Part shown: in pieces, positions 1 through 9,166 of the stretch
Numbering within the stretch: position 1 is the first letter of the stretch
Layout of the letters: each line of letters opens with the position of its first letter
Assembly (NCBI GenBank): GCA_049363815.1
Contig: JBMQEM010000163.1
Span: 1 to 64,000 of the forward strand
DNA: 64,000 nucleotides
Direction of reading: 5' to 3'
Source of the DNA: JADKIH01 sp049363815
GTDB taxonomy: Bacteria; Bacteroidota; Bacteroidia; AKYH767-A; 2013-40CM-41-45
The notes under the pieces: generated by a model
Seen by the model: only the letters and a program-made list of their open reading frames with translations
Told to the model about the DNA's origin: nothing
Database searches by the model: none
Translations under genes and position numbers: made by a program

Positions 1-2157
1 GAACTGGATGTTCTTAAATCAAATTTCCGTTCTGAAGCACCGCAAAATCCATCTGACGATGATCCTTATGCAAAAGATGATGAAGGCGGAAGCGGTATGA
101 CCAGCAAGAAAGGAACAGATTCAAAATCTAAAACTCCTGTTTTGGACAATTTTGGTCGTGACCTTACAAAAGCCGCTGAAGACGGTCGCCTGGACCCTAT
201 CGTCGGTCGTGAAAAGGAAATTGAGCGTGTTTCTCAGATACTTTCCCGTCGGAAAAAAAACAATCCTATCCTGATCGGTGAGCCGGGTGTTGGTAAGTCA
301 GCAATTGCTGAGGGACTTGCACTTCGTATCGTTCAGCGTAAAGTATCACGTGTTCTTTTCAACAAGAGAATTGTTACCCTTGATCTTGCTTCTCTGGTTG
401 CCGGTACTAAATACCGCGGACAGTTCGAAGAAAGAATGAAAGCCGTAATGAATGAACTTGAAAAATCTCCTGATGTCATTCTTTTCATAGATGAGATCCA
501 TACGATCATCGGTGCAGGTGGCGCTTCCGGTTCTTTGGATGCTTCCAATATGTTCAAACCGGCTCTTGCCCGTGGCGAAATACAATGTATTGGTGCAACA
601 ACTCTAGATGAGTATCGTCAGTACATTGAAAAAGACGGTGCATTAGACAGACGTTTCCAGCGTGTACTTGTTGAACCGGCTTCTGTCGATGAATCGATGG
701 AGATCCTGAAAAATATCAAGGACCGTTACGAAGAACATCATAATGTTAATTATACTCCTGAAGCAATAAAAGCGTGTGTAACACTTACCTCCCGTTACAT
801 CACTGACCGTTTCCTTCCTGATAAAGCTATTGATGCTTTAGATGAAGCCGGTTCCCGTGTTCACATTACCAATATCCATGTACCTAAAAACATTCTTGAA
901 TTGGAAAGTAAGGTAGCAGATATTAAAAACGAAAAGAACCGTGTTGTTCGTAGCCAGAAGTATGAAGAGGCAGCAAAGCTTCGCGATACTGAAAAGCAGT
1001 TACTCGAACAGTTGGAGTCAGCTAAAAAGATCTGGGAAGAAGAAACGAAATCACATCGTTACACAGTGAACGAGCATGATGTTGCTGAAGTTGTTGCCAT
1101 GATGACAGGTATCCCTGTTACCCGTGTTGCACAAACTGAAAGTCATCGTCTGGTTAAAATGGCAGATGAATTAAAAGGTAAAGTTATCGGACAAGACGAA
1201 GCGATTGCAAAAGTCGTAAGAGCTATACAACGTAACCGTGCCGGATTAAAAGACCCTAATAAACCGATCGGAACATTTATCTTCCTTGGTCCTACCGGTG
1301 TTGGTAAGACTGAACTTGCAAAAGTGATCGCACGATATCTCTTCGACTCTGAAGATGCACTTATCCGTATCGATATGAGTGAATATATGGAGAAGTTTGC
1401 TATCTCCCGCCTGATCGGTGCGCCTCCGGGATACGTTGGTTATGAAGAAGGTGGTCAGCTTACTGAGAAAGTTCGTCGTAAACCTTACTCTGTTGTCCTT
1501 CTGGATGAGATCGAAAAAGCACATCCGGATGTATTCAACCTGTTACTACAGGTACTTGATGAAGGTATGTTAACTGACAGTTTAGGTCGTAAAGTGGATT
1601 TCAAAAACACTATTATGATCATGACATCAAACATCGGTTCACGTCAGTTAAAAGATTTCGGACAAGGAGTTGGCTTCTCAACAAATGCGAAGATCTCCGG
1701 TGCTGATGAGCATTCCCGTGGTGTCATTGAAAGTGCATTGAAGAAAGCTTTTGCTCCTGAATTCCTGAATCGTATTGATGATGTAGTTATGTTCAATTCA
1801 CTTGAAAAAGAACACATCCATAAGATCATCGATGTTGAATTAGTTCACTTATATAAGCGTATCACTGAATTGGGTTATAAGATCCAGTTGACTGATGAAG
1901 CAAAAGACTTCATTGCTGACCGCGGCTTTGACAGCAGCTATGGTGCTCGTCCATTAAAAAGATCAATTCAGAAATACCTGGAAGATCCGTTGGCGGAAGA
2001 GATCATTAAAGCTGAACTGAGCGAAGGTGATATTCTGGAAGTGAACTTCGATAAAGAAACTTCAACTCTTAAAATCAATGTTGTAAAAGCGAATGCTGCT
2101 CCAACTCCTCCCCCTGCAAAATCAGGAGGCTCTACGAGGAAGAAGAAAGAAGAATAA
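1..2157 (+). CDS. clpC: ATP-dependent Clp protease ATP-binding subunit ClpC (5'-truncated by window)
   Basis: Hsp100 AAA+ unfoldase that feeds substrates to ClpP in the cytoplasm. The frame is open from base 1, so about 718 residues are visible and the N-terminal Clp_N repeat domain lies outside the window; the family is usually about 840-850 aa. Two AAA modules are present: the first Walker A (GEPGVGKS) is at bases 277-300, and the second (GPTGVGKTE) is near 1288-1314. Walker B motifs follow each (ILFIDEIH, VVLLDEIEK). The middle domain is short and contains a UVR-like segment (KYEEAAKLRDTEKQL), which is the ClpC signature and contrasts with the long ClpB coiled coil at 36 kb. The internal ATG at 97 is not the true start, because homologous sequence continues upstream of it. 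The tail is lysine rich. A strong terminator follows. Confidence 0.96.
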   Translation, partial: ELDVLKSNFRSEAPQNPSDDDPYAKDDEGGSGMTSKKGTDSKSKTPVLDNFGRDLTKAAEDGRLDPIVGREKEIERVSQILSRRKKNNPILIGEPGVGKSAIAEGLALRIVQRKVSRVLFNKRIVTLDLASLVAGTKYRGQFEERMKAVMNELEKSPDVILFIDEIHTIIGAGGASGSLDASNMFKPALARGEIQCIGATTLDEYRQYIEKDGALDRRFQRVLVEPASVDESMEILKNIKDRYEEHHNVNYTPEAIKACVTLTSRYITDRFLPDKAIDALDEAGSRVHITNIHVPKNILELESKVADIKNEKNRVVRSQKYEEAAKLRDTEKQLLEQLESAKKIWEEETKSHRYTVNEHDVAEVVAMMTGIPVTRVAQTESHRLVKMADELKGKVIGQDEAIAKVVRAIQRNRAGLKDPNKPIGTFIFLGPTGVGKTELAKVIARYLFDSEDALIRIDMSEYMEKFAISRLIGAPPGYVGYEEGGQLTEKVRRKPYSVVLLDEIEKAHPDVFNLLLQVLDEGMLTDSLGRKVDFKNTIMIMTSNIGSRQLKDFGQGVGFSTNAKISGADEHSRGVIESALKKAFAPEFLNRIDDVVMFNSLEKEHIHKIIDVELVHLYKRITELGYKIQLTDEAKDFIADRGFDSSYGARPLKRSIQKYLEDPLAEEIIKAELSEGDILEVNFDKETSTLKINVVKANAAPTPPPAKSGGSTRKKKEE

Positions 2158-2171
2158 TCAGTATTGACTTT

Positions 2172-2206
2172 AAAAAAGCCGGAAAATATTTCCGGCTTTT
2201 TTGTTT
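2172..2206 (+). terminator. Rho-independent terminator of clpC
   Basis: A GCCGGAAA / TTTCCGGC stem is flanked by A and T runs, 14 nt after the clpC stop. The symmetric A/T flanks mean it could also act on the convergent fabI transcript. Confidence 0.85.
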
Positions 2207-2234
2207 TATACCACTTTCTCTTTTACGTAAAAAG

Positions 2235-2276
2235 TAAAGGGTCAAAGGTGAATACTATTTTACCTTTGACCCTTTA
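2235..2276. repeat. Perfect 15-bp inverted repeat between clpC and fabI
   Basis: The arms at 2235-2249 and 2262-2276 are exact reverse complements (TAAAGGGTCAAAGGT) with a 12-nt spacer. It lies between convergent genes and just before the fabI stop, so it probably acts as the fabI-side terminator or is a dispersed repeat. No clear poly-T tract follows. Confidence 0.7.
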
Positions 2277-2294
2277 TCCTTGACCTGCTATGAA

Positions 2295-3110
2295 TTACTT
2301 ACTCTGAAACATTTCCATCACTTCATTGCTGATTCCTGTAGTAGCATACCCACCATCATGATACAGATTCTGCATGGTAACCATCCGTGTCAGGTCACTG
2401 AATAAGGACACACAATAATCTGCGCATGCGTCGGCGCTGGCATTTCCTAATGGAGAAAGTGAATCGGCAAAATTGTAGAAATCCTCAAAACCTTTTATGC
2501 CGGAACCTGCAGTAGTTTTTGTCGGTGACTGGGATATGGTATTTATCCGGACTTTCTTTGCTTTACCATAATGATATCCGAAACTTCTTGAAATTGATTC
2601 CAGCATCGCCTTGATATCCGCCATGTCTGTGTAGAATGGATAAGTCCGTTGTGCTGCAATATATGTCAAAGCCACAACACTTCCCCATTCATTTATTGCA
2701 TCCATTTTCATGGCAACACTCAGCATTTTGTGAAGCGACAAAGCAGATACATCTATTCCTTTCTGATAATAATCGTAATTACTTTCAACATAGGAAATGT
2801 TCTTCCGGATGTTAACCGACATACCTATGGAATGTAATACAAAATCAACTTTGCCACCCATAATATCCATTGATTTTGAATACAGGTTTGTGAGGTCTTC
2901 AATCGAAGTTGCATCTGCCGGAATGATCTCTGATTTCGTTTCGTCTGCAAGTTTCTTTATTTCACCCATGCGCATGGCAATAGGTGCATTTGTAAGAACG
3001 ATCTGTGCGCCTTCCTGATGACAACGTTGTGCAACTTTCCAGGCAATAGAATTAGAATCTAATGCTCCGCTGATTATTCCTCTTTTGCCCTTTAAAAGAT
3101 TGTTTGACAT
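2295..3110 (-). CDS. fabI: Enoyl-[acyl-carrier-protein] reductase (NADH), FabI
   Basis: Catalyses the last reduction of fatty-acid elongation (trans-2-enoyl-ACP to acyl-ACP) in the cytoplasm. It is a 271-aa short-chain dehydrogenase fold. The divergent FabI nucleotide-binding loop is at residues 11-26 (GIISGALDSNSIAWKV). The active site Y150, Y160 and K167 reproduces the FabI Tyr-x9-Tyr-x6-Lys spacing. The substrate-loop region SQSPTKTTAGSGIKG is typical of FabI. The start ATG at 3110 lies 32 nt after the recN stop, so it is probably the last gene of a DUF4412-recN-fabI transcript. A TATATTTA element on the minus strand about 25 nt upstream could be an internal promoter. Confidence 0.95.
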   Translation of the reverse strand: MSNNLLKGKRGIISGALDSNSIAWKVAQRCHQEGAQIVLTNAPIAMRMGEIKKLADETKSEIIPADATSIEDLTNLYSKSMDIMGGKVDFVLHSIGMSVNIRKNISYVESNYDYYQKGIDVSALSLHKMLSVAMKMDAINEWGSVVALTYIAAQRTYPFYTDMADIKAMLESISRSFGYHYGKAKKVRINTISQSPTKTTAGSGIKGFEDFYNFADSLSPLGNASADACADYCVSLFSDLTRMVTMQNLYHDGGYATTGISNEVMEMFQSK

Positions 3111-3142
3111 AGTTATTTTGTTTGGGATAAATATAGTTAATT

Positions 3143-4807
3143 TTAATTTCCTAATAATTCCTTAGCATTCTGCATCGCTATTGCAGTTGGTTTGTCTCCA
3201 CTAAGCATCCTTGCCACTTCAACAATTCTTTCTTCCCCATTAAGTCTTGATACTTTTGTAAAGGTTCTTTTACCAATGACTTCCTTATACACAAAAAAGT
3301 GTACATCGCCTCTGCTTGCAATTTGTGGTAAGTGAGTGATCGCCAGCAACTGCAGTGATGATGAAAGATCATTCATAACATTACCGATCTTATAGGCAGT
3401 TTCTCCGCTCACTCCTGTATCGATCTCGTCAAATACGACTGTCGGCAGGTCAATTAATTTGGCAACAATTGCTTTCAGACAAAGCATCAATCTGCTCAAT
3501 TCACCACCTGAAGCTACCTTACTTATTTCCGAATACGCAACGCCCTTGTTCGCTGAAAACAAGAACCTGATAGAATCTTTACCGGTGTTGCTAAGTTCGT
3601 TCAATGCCAGAACTTCCTGCTCAATTTTCAGAATAGCATTTGGCATCCCTAATTCAGAGAGCATTTTCTTCACCTTGGTTTCAATTCCGGGAATGACTTT
3701 TGCACGTGCAGCAGAAATTTTATCGGCCATCCTGTGAAGACTGGTAAAAAGTTTTTCCTTTTCCTTTTCAAGACCTGCAATTCTGTCATCCAGCGAATTA
3801 ATTCCTTCCAGCTTCTGCTCAAATTCCTTTTTCAGAATAATTAATTCCTGTGTTGAATTAACTCGGTGCTTTTGTTCAAGTCTGTTTAAAATATTAAGTC
3901 TGTCATTAACAATTTCAAGTCGTTGCGGATCCAGTTGAACTTCTTCTGAAATAGCTGAACTTTCCTGTGAAATATCTTTTAGTTCTATCTGGACAGATTT
4001 CAGTCTGCCGGCAATAGCTTCCAGTTTAGAATTATACTTGCTTAATTGCTGAACGATCTGAATGGCACTTGATATAGATGTCAGCAGATCTGATTCCCCA
4101 CCTGAAATGGCTTCGTCAAGTTTCGAAAGTCCTGCCCTGATCTCTTCGCTATGTGATAAGGTTTTCAGTTCTTCGTCTAATATTTCTTTTGATTCACCGG
4201 TTTCAAGGGCAGCTTCTTCCAGTTCGTTGAATTGAAAAGTGATATAATCCTGTTCAGATTTTGATCTTGCCTCTTCTTCTTTTAATTCATTTAACTGAGC
4301 TAAAAGTTTTTTGTAACCGTTATAATTTTGCTGATAAAGTTCTAATTCAGAATTGATGCCTGCGAATGAATCAACAACAGAAAGCTGAAATCCGGATTTA
4401 TTCAGTAGAAGTGTTTCGTGCTGGGAATGGATGTCTACCAGTAAACTTCCCAGCTCCTTTAATTGGGAGATGCTTACAGGTGTATCATTGATAAAAGCTC
4501 TTGATTTTCCTTCCTTAGAGATCTCTCGCCTGATTATGATCTTAGATTCCGGATCAAGTTCGTTAGACTCAAAAAACTCGTCTATGTATTTATTCCTTGA
4601 ATCGAATTCACCTTCAACAATGCATTTTTTGGTCTTATCAAGAAGTGAATTTGAATCTGCCCTTTGCCCAAGGAGTAATCCCAGAGCACCAAGTAAAATT
4701 GATTTACCGGCGCCGGTCTCACCGGTAATGATGTTTAATTTTTTGCCGAACTGCAACTGAAGTTCGTCTATCAAAGCGTAATTTTTTACTGAGAGTGAAG
4801 TCAACAT
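3143..4807 (-). CDS. recN: DNA repair protein RecN
   Basis: SMC-like ATPase for double-strand break repair. At 554 aa it is full length. Walker A (GETGAGKS) is at residues 29-36. A long coiled-coil region spans about 150-370. The ABC signature (ASGGELSRLML) and Walker B (VVFDEIDTGVSG) are in the C-terminal lobe, followed by the H-loop (AITHLPQIAS). In many Bacteroidota recN directly follows bamD-rpoZ-coaBC-DUF4835; here that run ends at 52 kb and recN sits 47 kb away beside fabI. It starts 30 nt after the stop of the DUF4412 gene. Confidence 0.96.
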   Translation of the reverse strand: MLTSLSVKNYALIDELQLQFGKKLNIITGETGAGKSILLGALGLLLGQRADSNSLLDKTKKCIVEGEFDSRNKYIDEFFESNELDPESKIIIRREISKEGKSRAFINDTPVSISQLKELGSLLVDIHSQHETLLLNKSGFQLSVVDSFAGINSELELYQQNYNGYKKLLAQLNELKEEEARSKSEQDYITFQFNELEEAALETGESKEILDEELKTLSHSEEIRAGLSKLDEAISGGESDLLTSISSAIQIVQQLSKYNSKLEAIAGRLKSVQIELKDISQESSAISEEVQLDPQRLEIVNDRLNILNRLEQKHRVNSTQELIILKKEFEQKLEGINSLDDRIAGLEKEKEKLFTSLHRMADKISAARAKVIPGIETKVKKMLSELGMPNAILKIEQEVLALNELSNTGKDSIRFLFSANKGVAYSEISKVASGGELSRLMLCLKAIVAKLIDLPTVVFDEIDTGVSGETAYKIGNVMNDLSSSLQLLAITHLPQIASRGDVHFFVYKEVIGKRTFTKVSRLNGEERIVEVARMLSGDKPTAIAMQNAKELLGN

Positions 4808-4837
4808 ATAAGTTGATAGCTATTATTTATTCTGAAA

Positions 4838-5500
4838 CTACTTTTTCATTCCCCCCATGAAATTGGACATGTCCATGATTTGATAATCGGATGGAACTTT
4901 AAAAAGTTCATCAGATAAATTATCATCAAGTTCAACTTTTGTTGCAACCATCTTGTATGTCTTGCCTTCATTCACAGATTCAAACTCCATCATCAGTCCA
5001 TTCAGTCCTTTGATCTTGGTATCATAGGAATAATTTCCCTTAATATCGTTTGTAAACCAAACATCATACACCTTGGTTTCACCCTTATAATTTGATGTAA
5101 TGATTGCCTTATAGCATGTGTAACCTGCTATCACTTTGGATTCTCTGGTGATCTGAACCTTCGGTTCCTCAGCAATGCCATTCTTTTTCATCATGGCATC
5201 CCGGTTCATCTTCATTGCGATTTTATTTCCGGAGTTATCCATGAGCATATAACCGGTATTGGCAAGATTATCTGAAATCATAATGCTTTTTGATCCTTCA
5301 GATTCCATTTCTACCCTTGACATATCTTTTTTGAAAAAGAGGATAAACTCCATAGGTTTTGATGCAATATTCTTATCTGAAAGCGAGGTGATCTTGTAGG
5401 TAACTTTTCCGGAGTTCACTGAATGTTTAGTATTCTGTGAATACGCATTTCCAAATACGGATAATACCATAAAAAGGAGAATGATTCTGATGGATCTCAT
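4838..5500 (-). CDS. Secreted DUF4412-like protein
   Basis: A 220-aa exported protein of unknown function. The ATG at 5500 is preferred because it begins directly with a signal peptide (RSIRIILLFMVLSVFGNAYSQ); an in-frame start at 5527 would add nine polar residues before it. The mature part is a beta-rich domain matching the DUF4412 pattern (VTYKITS..., ESKVIAGYTCYKAIITSNYKG, VWFTNDI). It ends in Met/Gly-rich DMSNFMGGMKK. It probably heads the recN-fabI transcription unit. The family is thought to be periplasmic or outer-membrane associated; the sequence alone gives no catalytic motif. Confidence 0.75.
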   Translation of the reverse strand: MRSIRIILLFMVLSVFGNAYSQNTKHSVNSGKVTYKITSLSDKNIASKPMEFILFFKKDMSRVEMESEGSKSIMISDNLANTGYMLMDNSGNKIAMKMNRDAMMKKNGIAEEPKVQITRESKVIAGYTCYKAIITSNYKGETKVYDVWFTNDIKGNYSYDTKIKGLNGLMMEFESVNEGKTYKMVATKVELDDNLSDELFKVPSDYQIMDMSNFMGGMKK

Positions 5501-5775
5501 TGGGTTTGCATTTTGTAGTTTTAGCAAATGTAATCAATCAATTTTTAAAACAACACTTCATTTTTGATGGTTTTTTAAATGAATACTGTTCCTGTAAGAT
5601 TGAACGGAATTCTCCTTTAAATTATAAAGACTGATTTACAATAAAATCGGGCACTTTCAGGTTGTTATTCATAGTAATTTCTATGGAAAACCTTGTTCAT
5701 ATCTTTTAAAACAAAGGCGGGATGCATGTTTCAGGTAGTTCTAACTTTAAAACCACTATAAAATAAAGTATTTCC

Positions 5776-8328
5776 ATGGCGAATAAGCTAAAAAGCGACA
5801 CTGACGAAGTAGTAAAAGAGAAGAAGGAGCGGTCGAAAAAGAGTGCGGGTAAAGTATCATTTAAGGACAGGTTTGCATCATTCCGTTCTTTCTTTGTTGA
5901 TGAGAGGACACATAAGATTTTTGGACTATTTCTCCTGATGGTTTCATTTTTCATGGTGGTGGCATTTATTTCAAATTTATTTACATGGAAAGAAGATCAG
6001 GCAATTGCAGGAATTGATTCTGTCTGGAAACTTATTACCACTGAAGCTGAAGTAAAAAACTGGCTGGGAAAATTTGGAGCATTGACTGCCCTGAAGTTTG
6101 AAAATCAATGGTTCGGAATTTGTGCTTTTGTTTTTCCATTTCTTTTCGTTCTGGCTGCAGTACGCATTATATGGGAGGTGAATTTACTTCCCGTTGGAAA
6201 GACACTTCGGTATTCACTTTTCGCTACGATCTGGATCAGTACTTTTCTGGGTTATATTTTTCATAACAATTCATCCTTGCTGATGCTTGCAGGTGGTTAT
6301 GGGTACCGTATGAGTCAAAGTCTGAATGCTGTTATTGGTTTCATTGGTACAGGCACTCTTTTGGTTTTTTCTTTCGTCGGATTTCTTGTTGCAGCTTTTA
6401 ATATTCCACTTAAGAAGAAAGTTGAAGAGTCTCTTAGTTCTGATTCTGATGAAATCGATGAAGTTGTTGCAGTTGAAGAGCCGGTTAAAATCAACAAGCC
6501 GAAAAAAGAAAGTATGGCCGGTGTTGTCGAACTGGAATTAGGTCATGAAGAAGAGCAGGAAGAAGAGGAAGAACTAGAAGAGGAAGAAGAAGAAGAAGAA
6601 GGAGAATTCATTAATCTTGATGAGGAAGAAGAGGAAGAAATTTCCGAAGAAGAAGAGGAAATTGTTGAAGAAGATATTTTGGAATTGACCCCTGTAGTTA
6701 CAGCTCCAACGAAAATAATTGGTGATGGAGACCTTCAACTGGAGGTACTTGACATTCCTGAGGAAGTTCCTGTGATTGATGGCTCGGAAGAATTACCACA
6801 TGCACAAGGCGATTACGATCCTACTCTGGATCTTTCTTCCTACCGCTACCCTACTCTTGACTTGCTTGAAAATTATGGTGACAAGAAAGTTGAAGTCAAT
6901 AAGGAAGAACTTGAAGCCAATAAGAATAAGATCGTTGAAACATTAAGTCATTACAACATTGGTATTGATAAGATCAAAGCAACGATCGGACCCACAGTTA
7001 CGCTTTTCGAGATCGTACCGCAAGCGGGTATCAGGATTTCAAAGATCAAGAATCTTGAAGATGATATAGCATTAAGTCTTGCTGCATTAGGTATCCGTAT
7101 CATCGCCCCTATTCCCGGAAAAGGAACAATCGGTATTGAAGTACCAAACCTGAAACCGGAAATTGTAGCAATGAAATCGATTCTTGGTTCAGAAAAATTT
7201 GTGAATACCGATTACGAACTTCCTATTGGTTTCGGTAAAACGATCAGTAATGAAGTCTTTGTTGCAGATCTTACAAAGATGCCACACTTACTTATGGCCG
7301 GAGCAACCGGTCAGGGTAAGTCTGTCGGATTAAATGCCATTCTTGTATCCCTCCTTTACCGTAAACATCCGGCACAAGTAAAATTTGTCTTAGTTGATCC
7401 TAAGAAAGTCGAATTGACTTTATTCAAGACAATTGAGAGACATTTCCTTGCTAAATTACCAGGAGAAGCAGAAGCGATTATCACTGATACAAAGAAAGTG
7501 ATCAATACGCTGAATTCACTTTGTATGGAAATGGATCAGCGATATGAATTACTCAAAGATGCACAGGTAAGGAATATTAAAGAATACAATGCAAAGTTCA
7601 TTGCCCGTAAACTTAATCCGGCAAACGGTCACAAGTTTTTACCCTACATCATTCTTGTTGTGGATGAATTTGCTGATCTTATCATGACTGCCGGAAAAGA
7701 AGTTGAGACTCCGATCGCCCGTCTGGCTCAATTAGCCCGTGCAATCGGAATACACCTTATCATAGCAACTCAAAGACCATCAGTCAATATCATCACAGGT
7801 ACGATCAAGGCCAACTTCCCTGCACGTATCGCATTCCGTGTTACATCTAAGATCGATTCAAGAACGATTCTGGATACAGGAGGTGCTGACCAGTTGATCG
7901 GTCGGGGTGATATGTTATTCTCTACAGGCGCAGATCTGATCCGATTGCAGTGTGCTTTCGTAGATACTCCTGAAGTAGAAAAGATCACAGACTTTATCGG
8001 CAGTCAGCGTGGATATTCAGACGCACATCTTCTGCCTGAATATCATGACGAAAGTGGTGATGGATCTCGTTCTGATATCAGTATGGACGATCGTGACCCT
8101 TTGTTTGAAGATGCAGCACAGATCATCGTACAGAATCAGCAAGGTTCTGCCTCACTTCTCCAACGAAGACTGAAATTAGGCTATAACCGTGCAGGCCGGA
8201 TCATTGATCAGCTGGAAGCGGCAAAGATCATCGGATCATTTGAAGGCTCAAAAGCCCGTGAAGTACTGGTGAAAGATCCTATTTCATTAGAACATATTCT
8301 TGGCAACCTCAGAAGTAAGGATAACTAG
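5776..8328 (+). CDS. ftsK: DNA translocase FtsK
   Basis: Septum-anchored DNA pump for chromosome segregation; 850 aa. The N-terminal membrane domain has about four helices (residues 48-215). A strongly acidic linker, largely Glu, spans about 255-305. The RecA-like motor has Walker A (GATGQGKS) near residue 509 and Walker B (ILVVDEFADL) near 627. The C-terminal gamma winged helix runs about 775-845 (GSASLLQRRLKLGYNRAGRI...). The next gene is lolA, a common Bacteroidota neighbour, but a terminator and promoter separate them. A minus-7-like TATCTTTT lies about 70 nt upstream of the start. Confidence 0.97.
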   Translation: MANKLKSDTDEVVKEKKERSKKSAGKVSFKDRFASFRSFFVDERTHKIFGLFLLMVSFFMVVAFISNLFTWKEDQAIAGIDSVWKLITTEAEVKNWLGKFGALTALKFENQWFGICAFVFPFLFVLAAVRIIWEVNLLPVGKTLRYSLFATIWISTFLGYIFHNNSSLLMLAGGYGYRMSQSLNAVIGFIGTGTLLVFSFVGFLVAAFNIPLKKKVEESLSSDSDEIDEVVAVEEPVKINKPKKESMAGVVELELGHEEEQEEEEELEEEEEEEEGEFINLDEEEEEEISEEEEEIVEEDILELTPVVTAPTKIIGDGDLQLEVLDIPEEVPVIDGSEELPHAQGDYDPTLDLSSYRYPTLDLLENYGDKKVEVNKEELEANKNKIVETLSHYNIGIDKIKATIGPTVTLFEIVPQAGIRISKIKNLEDDIALSLAALGIRIIAPIPGKGTIGIEVPNLKPEIVAMKSILGSEKFVNTDYELPIGFGKTISNEVFVADLTKMPHLLMAGATGQGKSVGLNAILVSLLYRKHPAQVKFVLVDPKKVELTLFKTIERHFLAKLPGEAEAIITDTKKVINTLNSLCMEMDQRYELLKDAQVRNIKEYNAKFIARKLNPANGHKFLPYIILVVDEFADLIMTAGKEVETPIARLAQLARAIGIHLIIATQRPSVNIITGTIKANFPARIAFRVTSKIDSRTILDTGGADQLIGRGDMLFSTGADLIRLQCAFVDTPEVEKITDFIGSQRGYSDAHLLPEYHDESGDGSRSDISMDDRDPLFEDAAQIIVQNQQGSASLLQRRLKLGYNRAGRIIDQLEAAKIIGSFEGSKAREVLVKDPISLEHILGNLRSKDN

Positions 8329-8354
8329 TTAAATCTGAATAGATTATAAGTATC

Positions 8355-8384
8355 AAGGGTGGGCGCTTCAGCTCACCCTTTTTT
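8355..8384 (+). terminator. Terminator of ftsK
   Basis: A 10-bp stem (8355-8364 with 8371-8380, one G-U pair) and a 6-nt loop are followed by T5, 27 nt after the ftsK stop. Confidence 0.8.
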
Positions 8385-8396
8385 ATGGAATGCTTT

Positions 8397-8424
8397 TTGA
8401 TTTAAGGTGAAAGAATTACCTTCG
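8397..8424 (+). promoter_or_regulatory. Bacteroidota-type promoter of lolA
   Basis: TTG at 8397-8399, a 17-bp spacer, then TACCTTCG at 8417-8424. This fits the consensus TTG-N17-23-TAnnTTTG with one mismatch. It leaves a leader of about 25-30 nt before the ATG at 8456. Confidence 0.55.
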
Positions 8425-8455
8425 CAGCCATAAAGGAAGAAGATAGAAAAACAAA

Positions 8456-9100
8456 ATGAAAGCCAGAATTTTAGCCATCCTCTTATTGATTTCTCCAATG
8501 ATAACTTTTGCTCAACAAGATGCAAAAGCTCAGGAGATCTTAAAATCAGTCAGCAATAAATTTAAATCCTACAAATCATATAAAGCTAATTTCAGTATTA
8601 TCATTGAAAACAGCAGAGATAAATCGAGAGAAGTTCAGAAAGGAACGATCTATATTAAAGGGAGCAAATACAGACTGGAGATCGCCGGACAAGATGTCAT
8701 CAGTGACGGAAAAACCCGTTGGACGTATGTAAAGGATGCAAACGAAGTTCAGATCGATGTTCAGAAAACAGACGAGAATACGATCTCCCCTACCAACATT
8801 TTCACAATTTATGAAAAAGGGTGGCAGTCAAAATATACCGGTGATGCTAAAGACAAAACAACGACGTATGCACAAATAGAATTAGTGCCTAGTGAAGGAA
8901 AGAACAAGAATATTTTCAAGATCAAATTGTCAATCAATAAAACTGACAAATCAATTTCTTCAGCAAAAATGCTTGATAAGAATGGCGGAACCCAAACGAT
9001 CAATGTTGAAAAGATCAGTCCTGATGGAGGTGCAGATGATGCAATCTATGTTTTCAATAAAGCCAAGTATCCCGATGCAGAAATCGTTGATCTTAGATAA
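8456..9100 (+). CDS. lolA: LolA-like outer-membrane lipoprotein carrier protein
   Basis: Periplasmic chaperone that carries lipoproteins from the LolCDE release complex towards the outer membrane. It is 214 aa with a signal peptide of about 20 residues (ILAILLLISPMITFAQ). The mature domain shows the LolA/LppX half-barrel pattern: an N-terminal amphipathic helix (AQEILKSVSNKFKSYKSYKANFS), then alternating strands (KGTIYIKGSKYRLEIAGQDVISDGKTRWTY, split over two strands). Position directly after ftsK is conserved in Bacteroidota and supports the call. Confidence 0.88.
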   Translation: MKARILAILLLISPMITFAQQDAKAQEILKSVSNKFKSYKSYKANFSIIIENSRDKSREVQKGTIYIKGSKYRLEIAGQDVISDGKTRWTYVKDANEVQIDVQKTDENTISPTNIFTIYEKGWQSKYTGDAKDKTTTYAQIELVPSEGKNKNIFKIKLSINKTDKSISSAKMLDKNGGTQTINVEKISPDGGADDAIYVFNKAKYPDAEIVDLR

Positions 9101-9107
9101 AAAATAA

Positions 9108-9134
9108 AGAAGTCCTTAACAGGGCTTTTTTTGT
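9108..9134 (+). terminator. Terminator of lolA
   Basis: A short stem AAGTCCT / AGGGCTT (one G-U pair) with a TAAC loop is followed by T7, 10 nt after the lolA stop. Confidence 0.7.
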
Positions 9135-9166
9135 GTCAAAAATATTTATACTAAATACATAATACC

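Noticed and set aside
333..1829. Minus-strand open frames inside clpC
   Set aside because: They are antisense shadows of a strongly conserved gene, with no start context or family match.
6550..6680. GAA/GAG tract in ftsK considered as a frameshift or microsatellite insertion error
   Set aside because: The reading frame is intact across it and the motor domain follows in frame.
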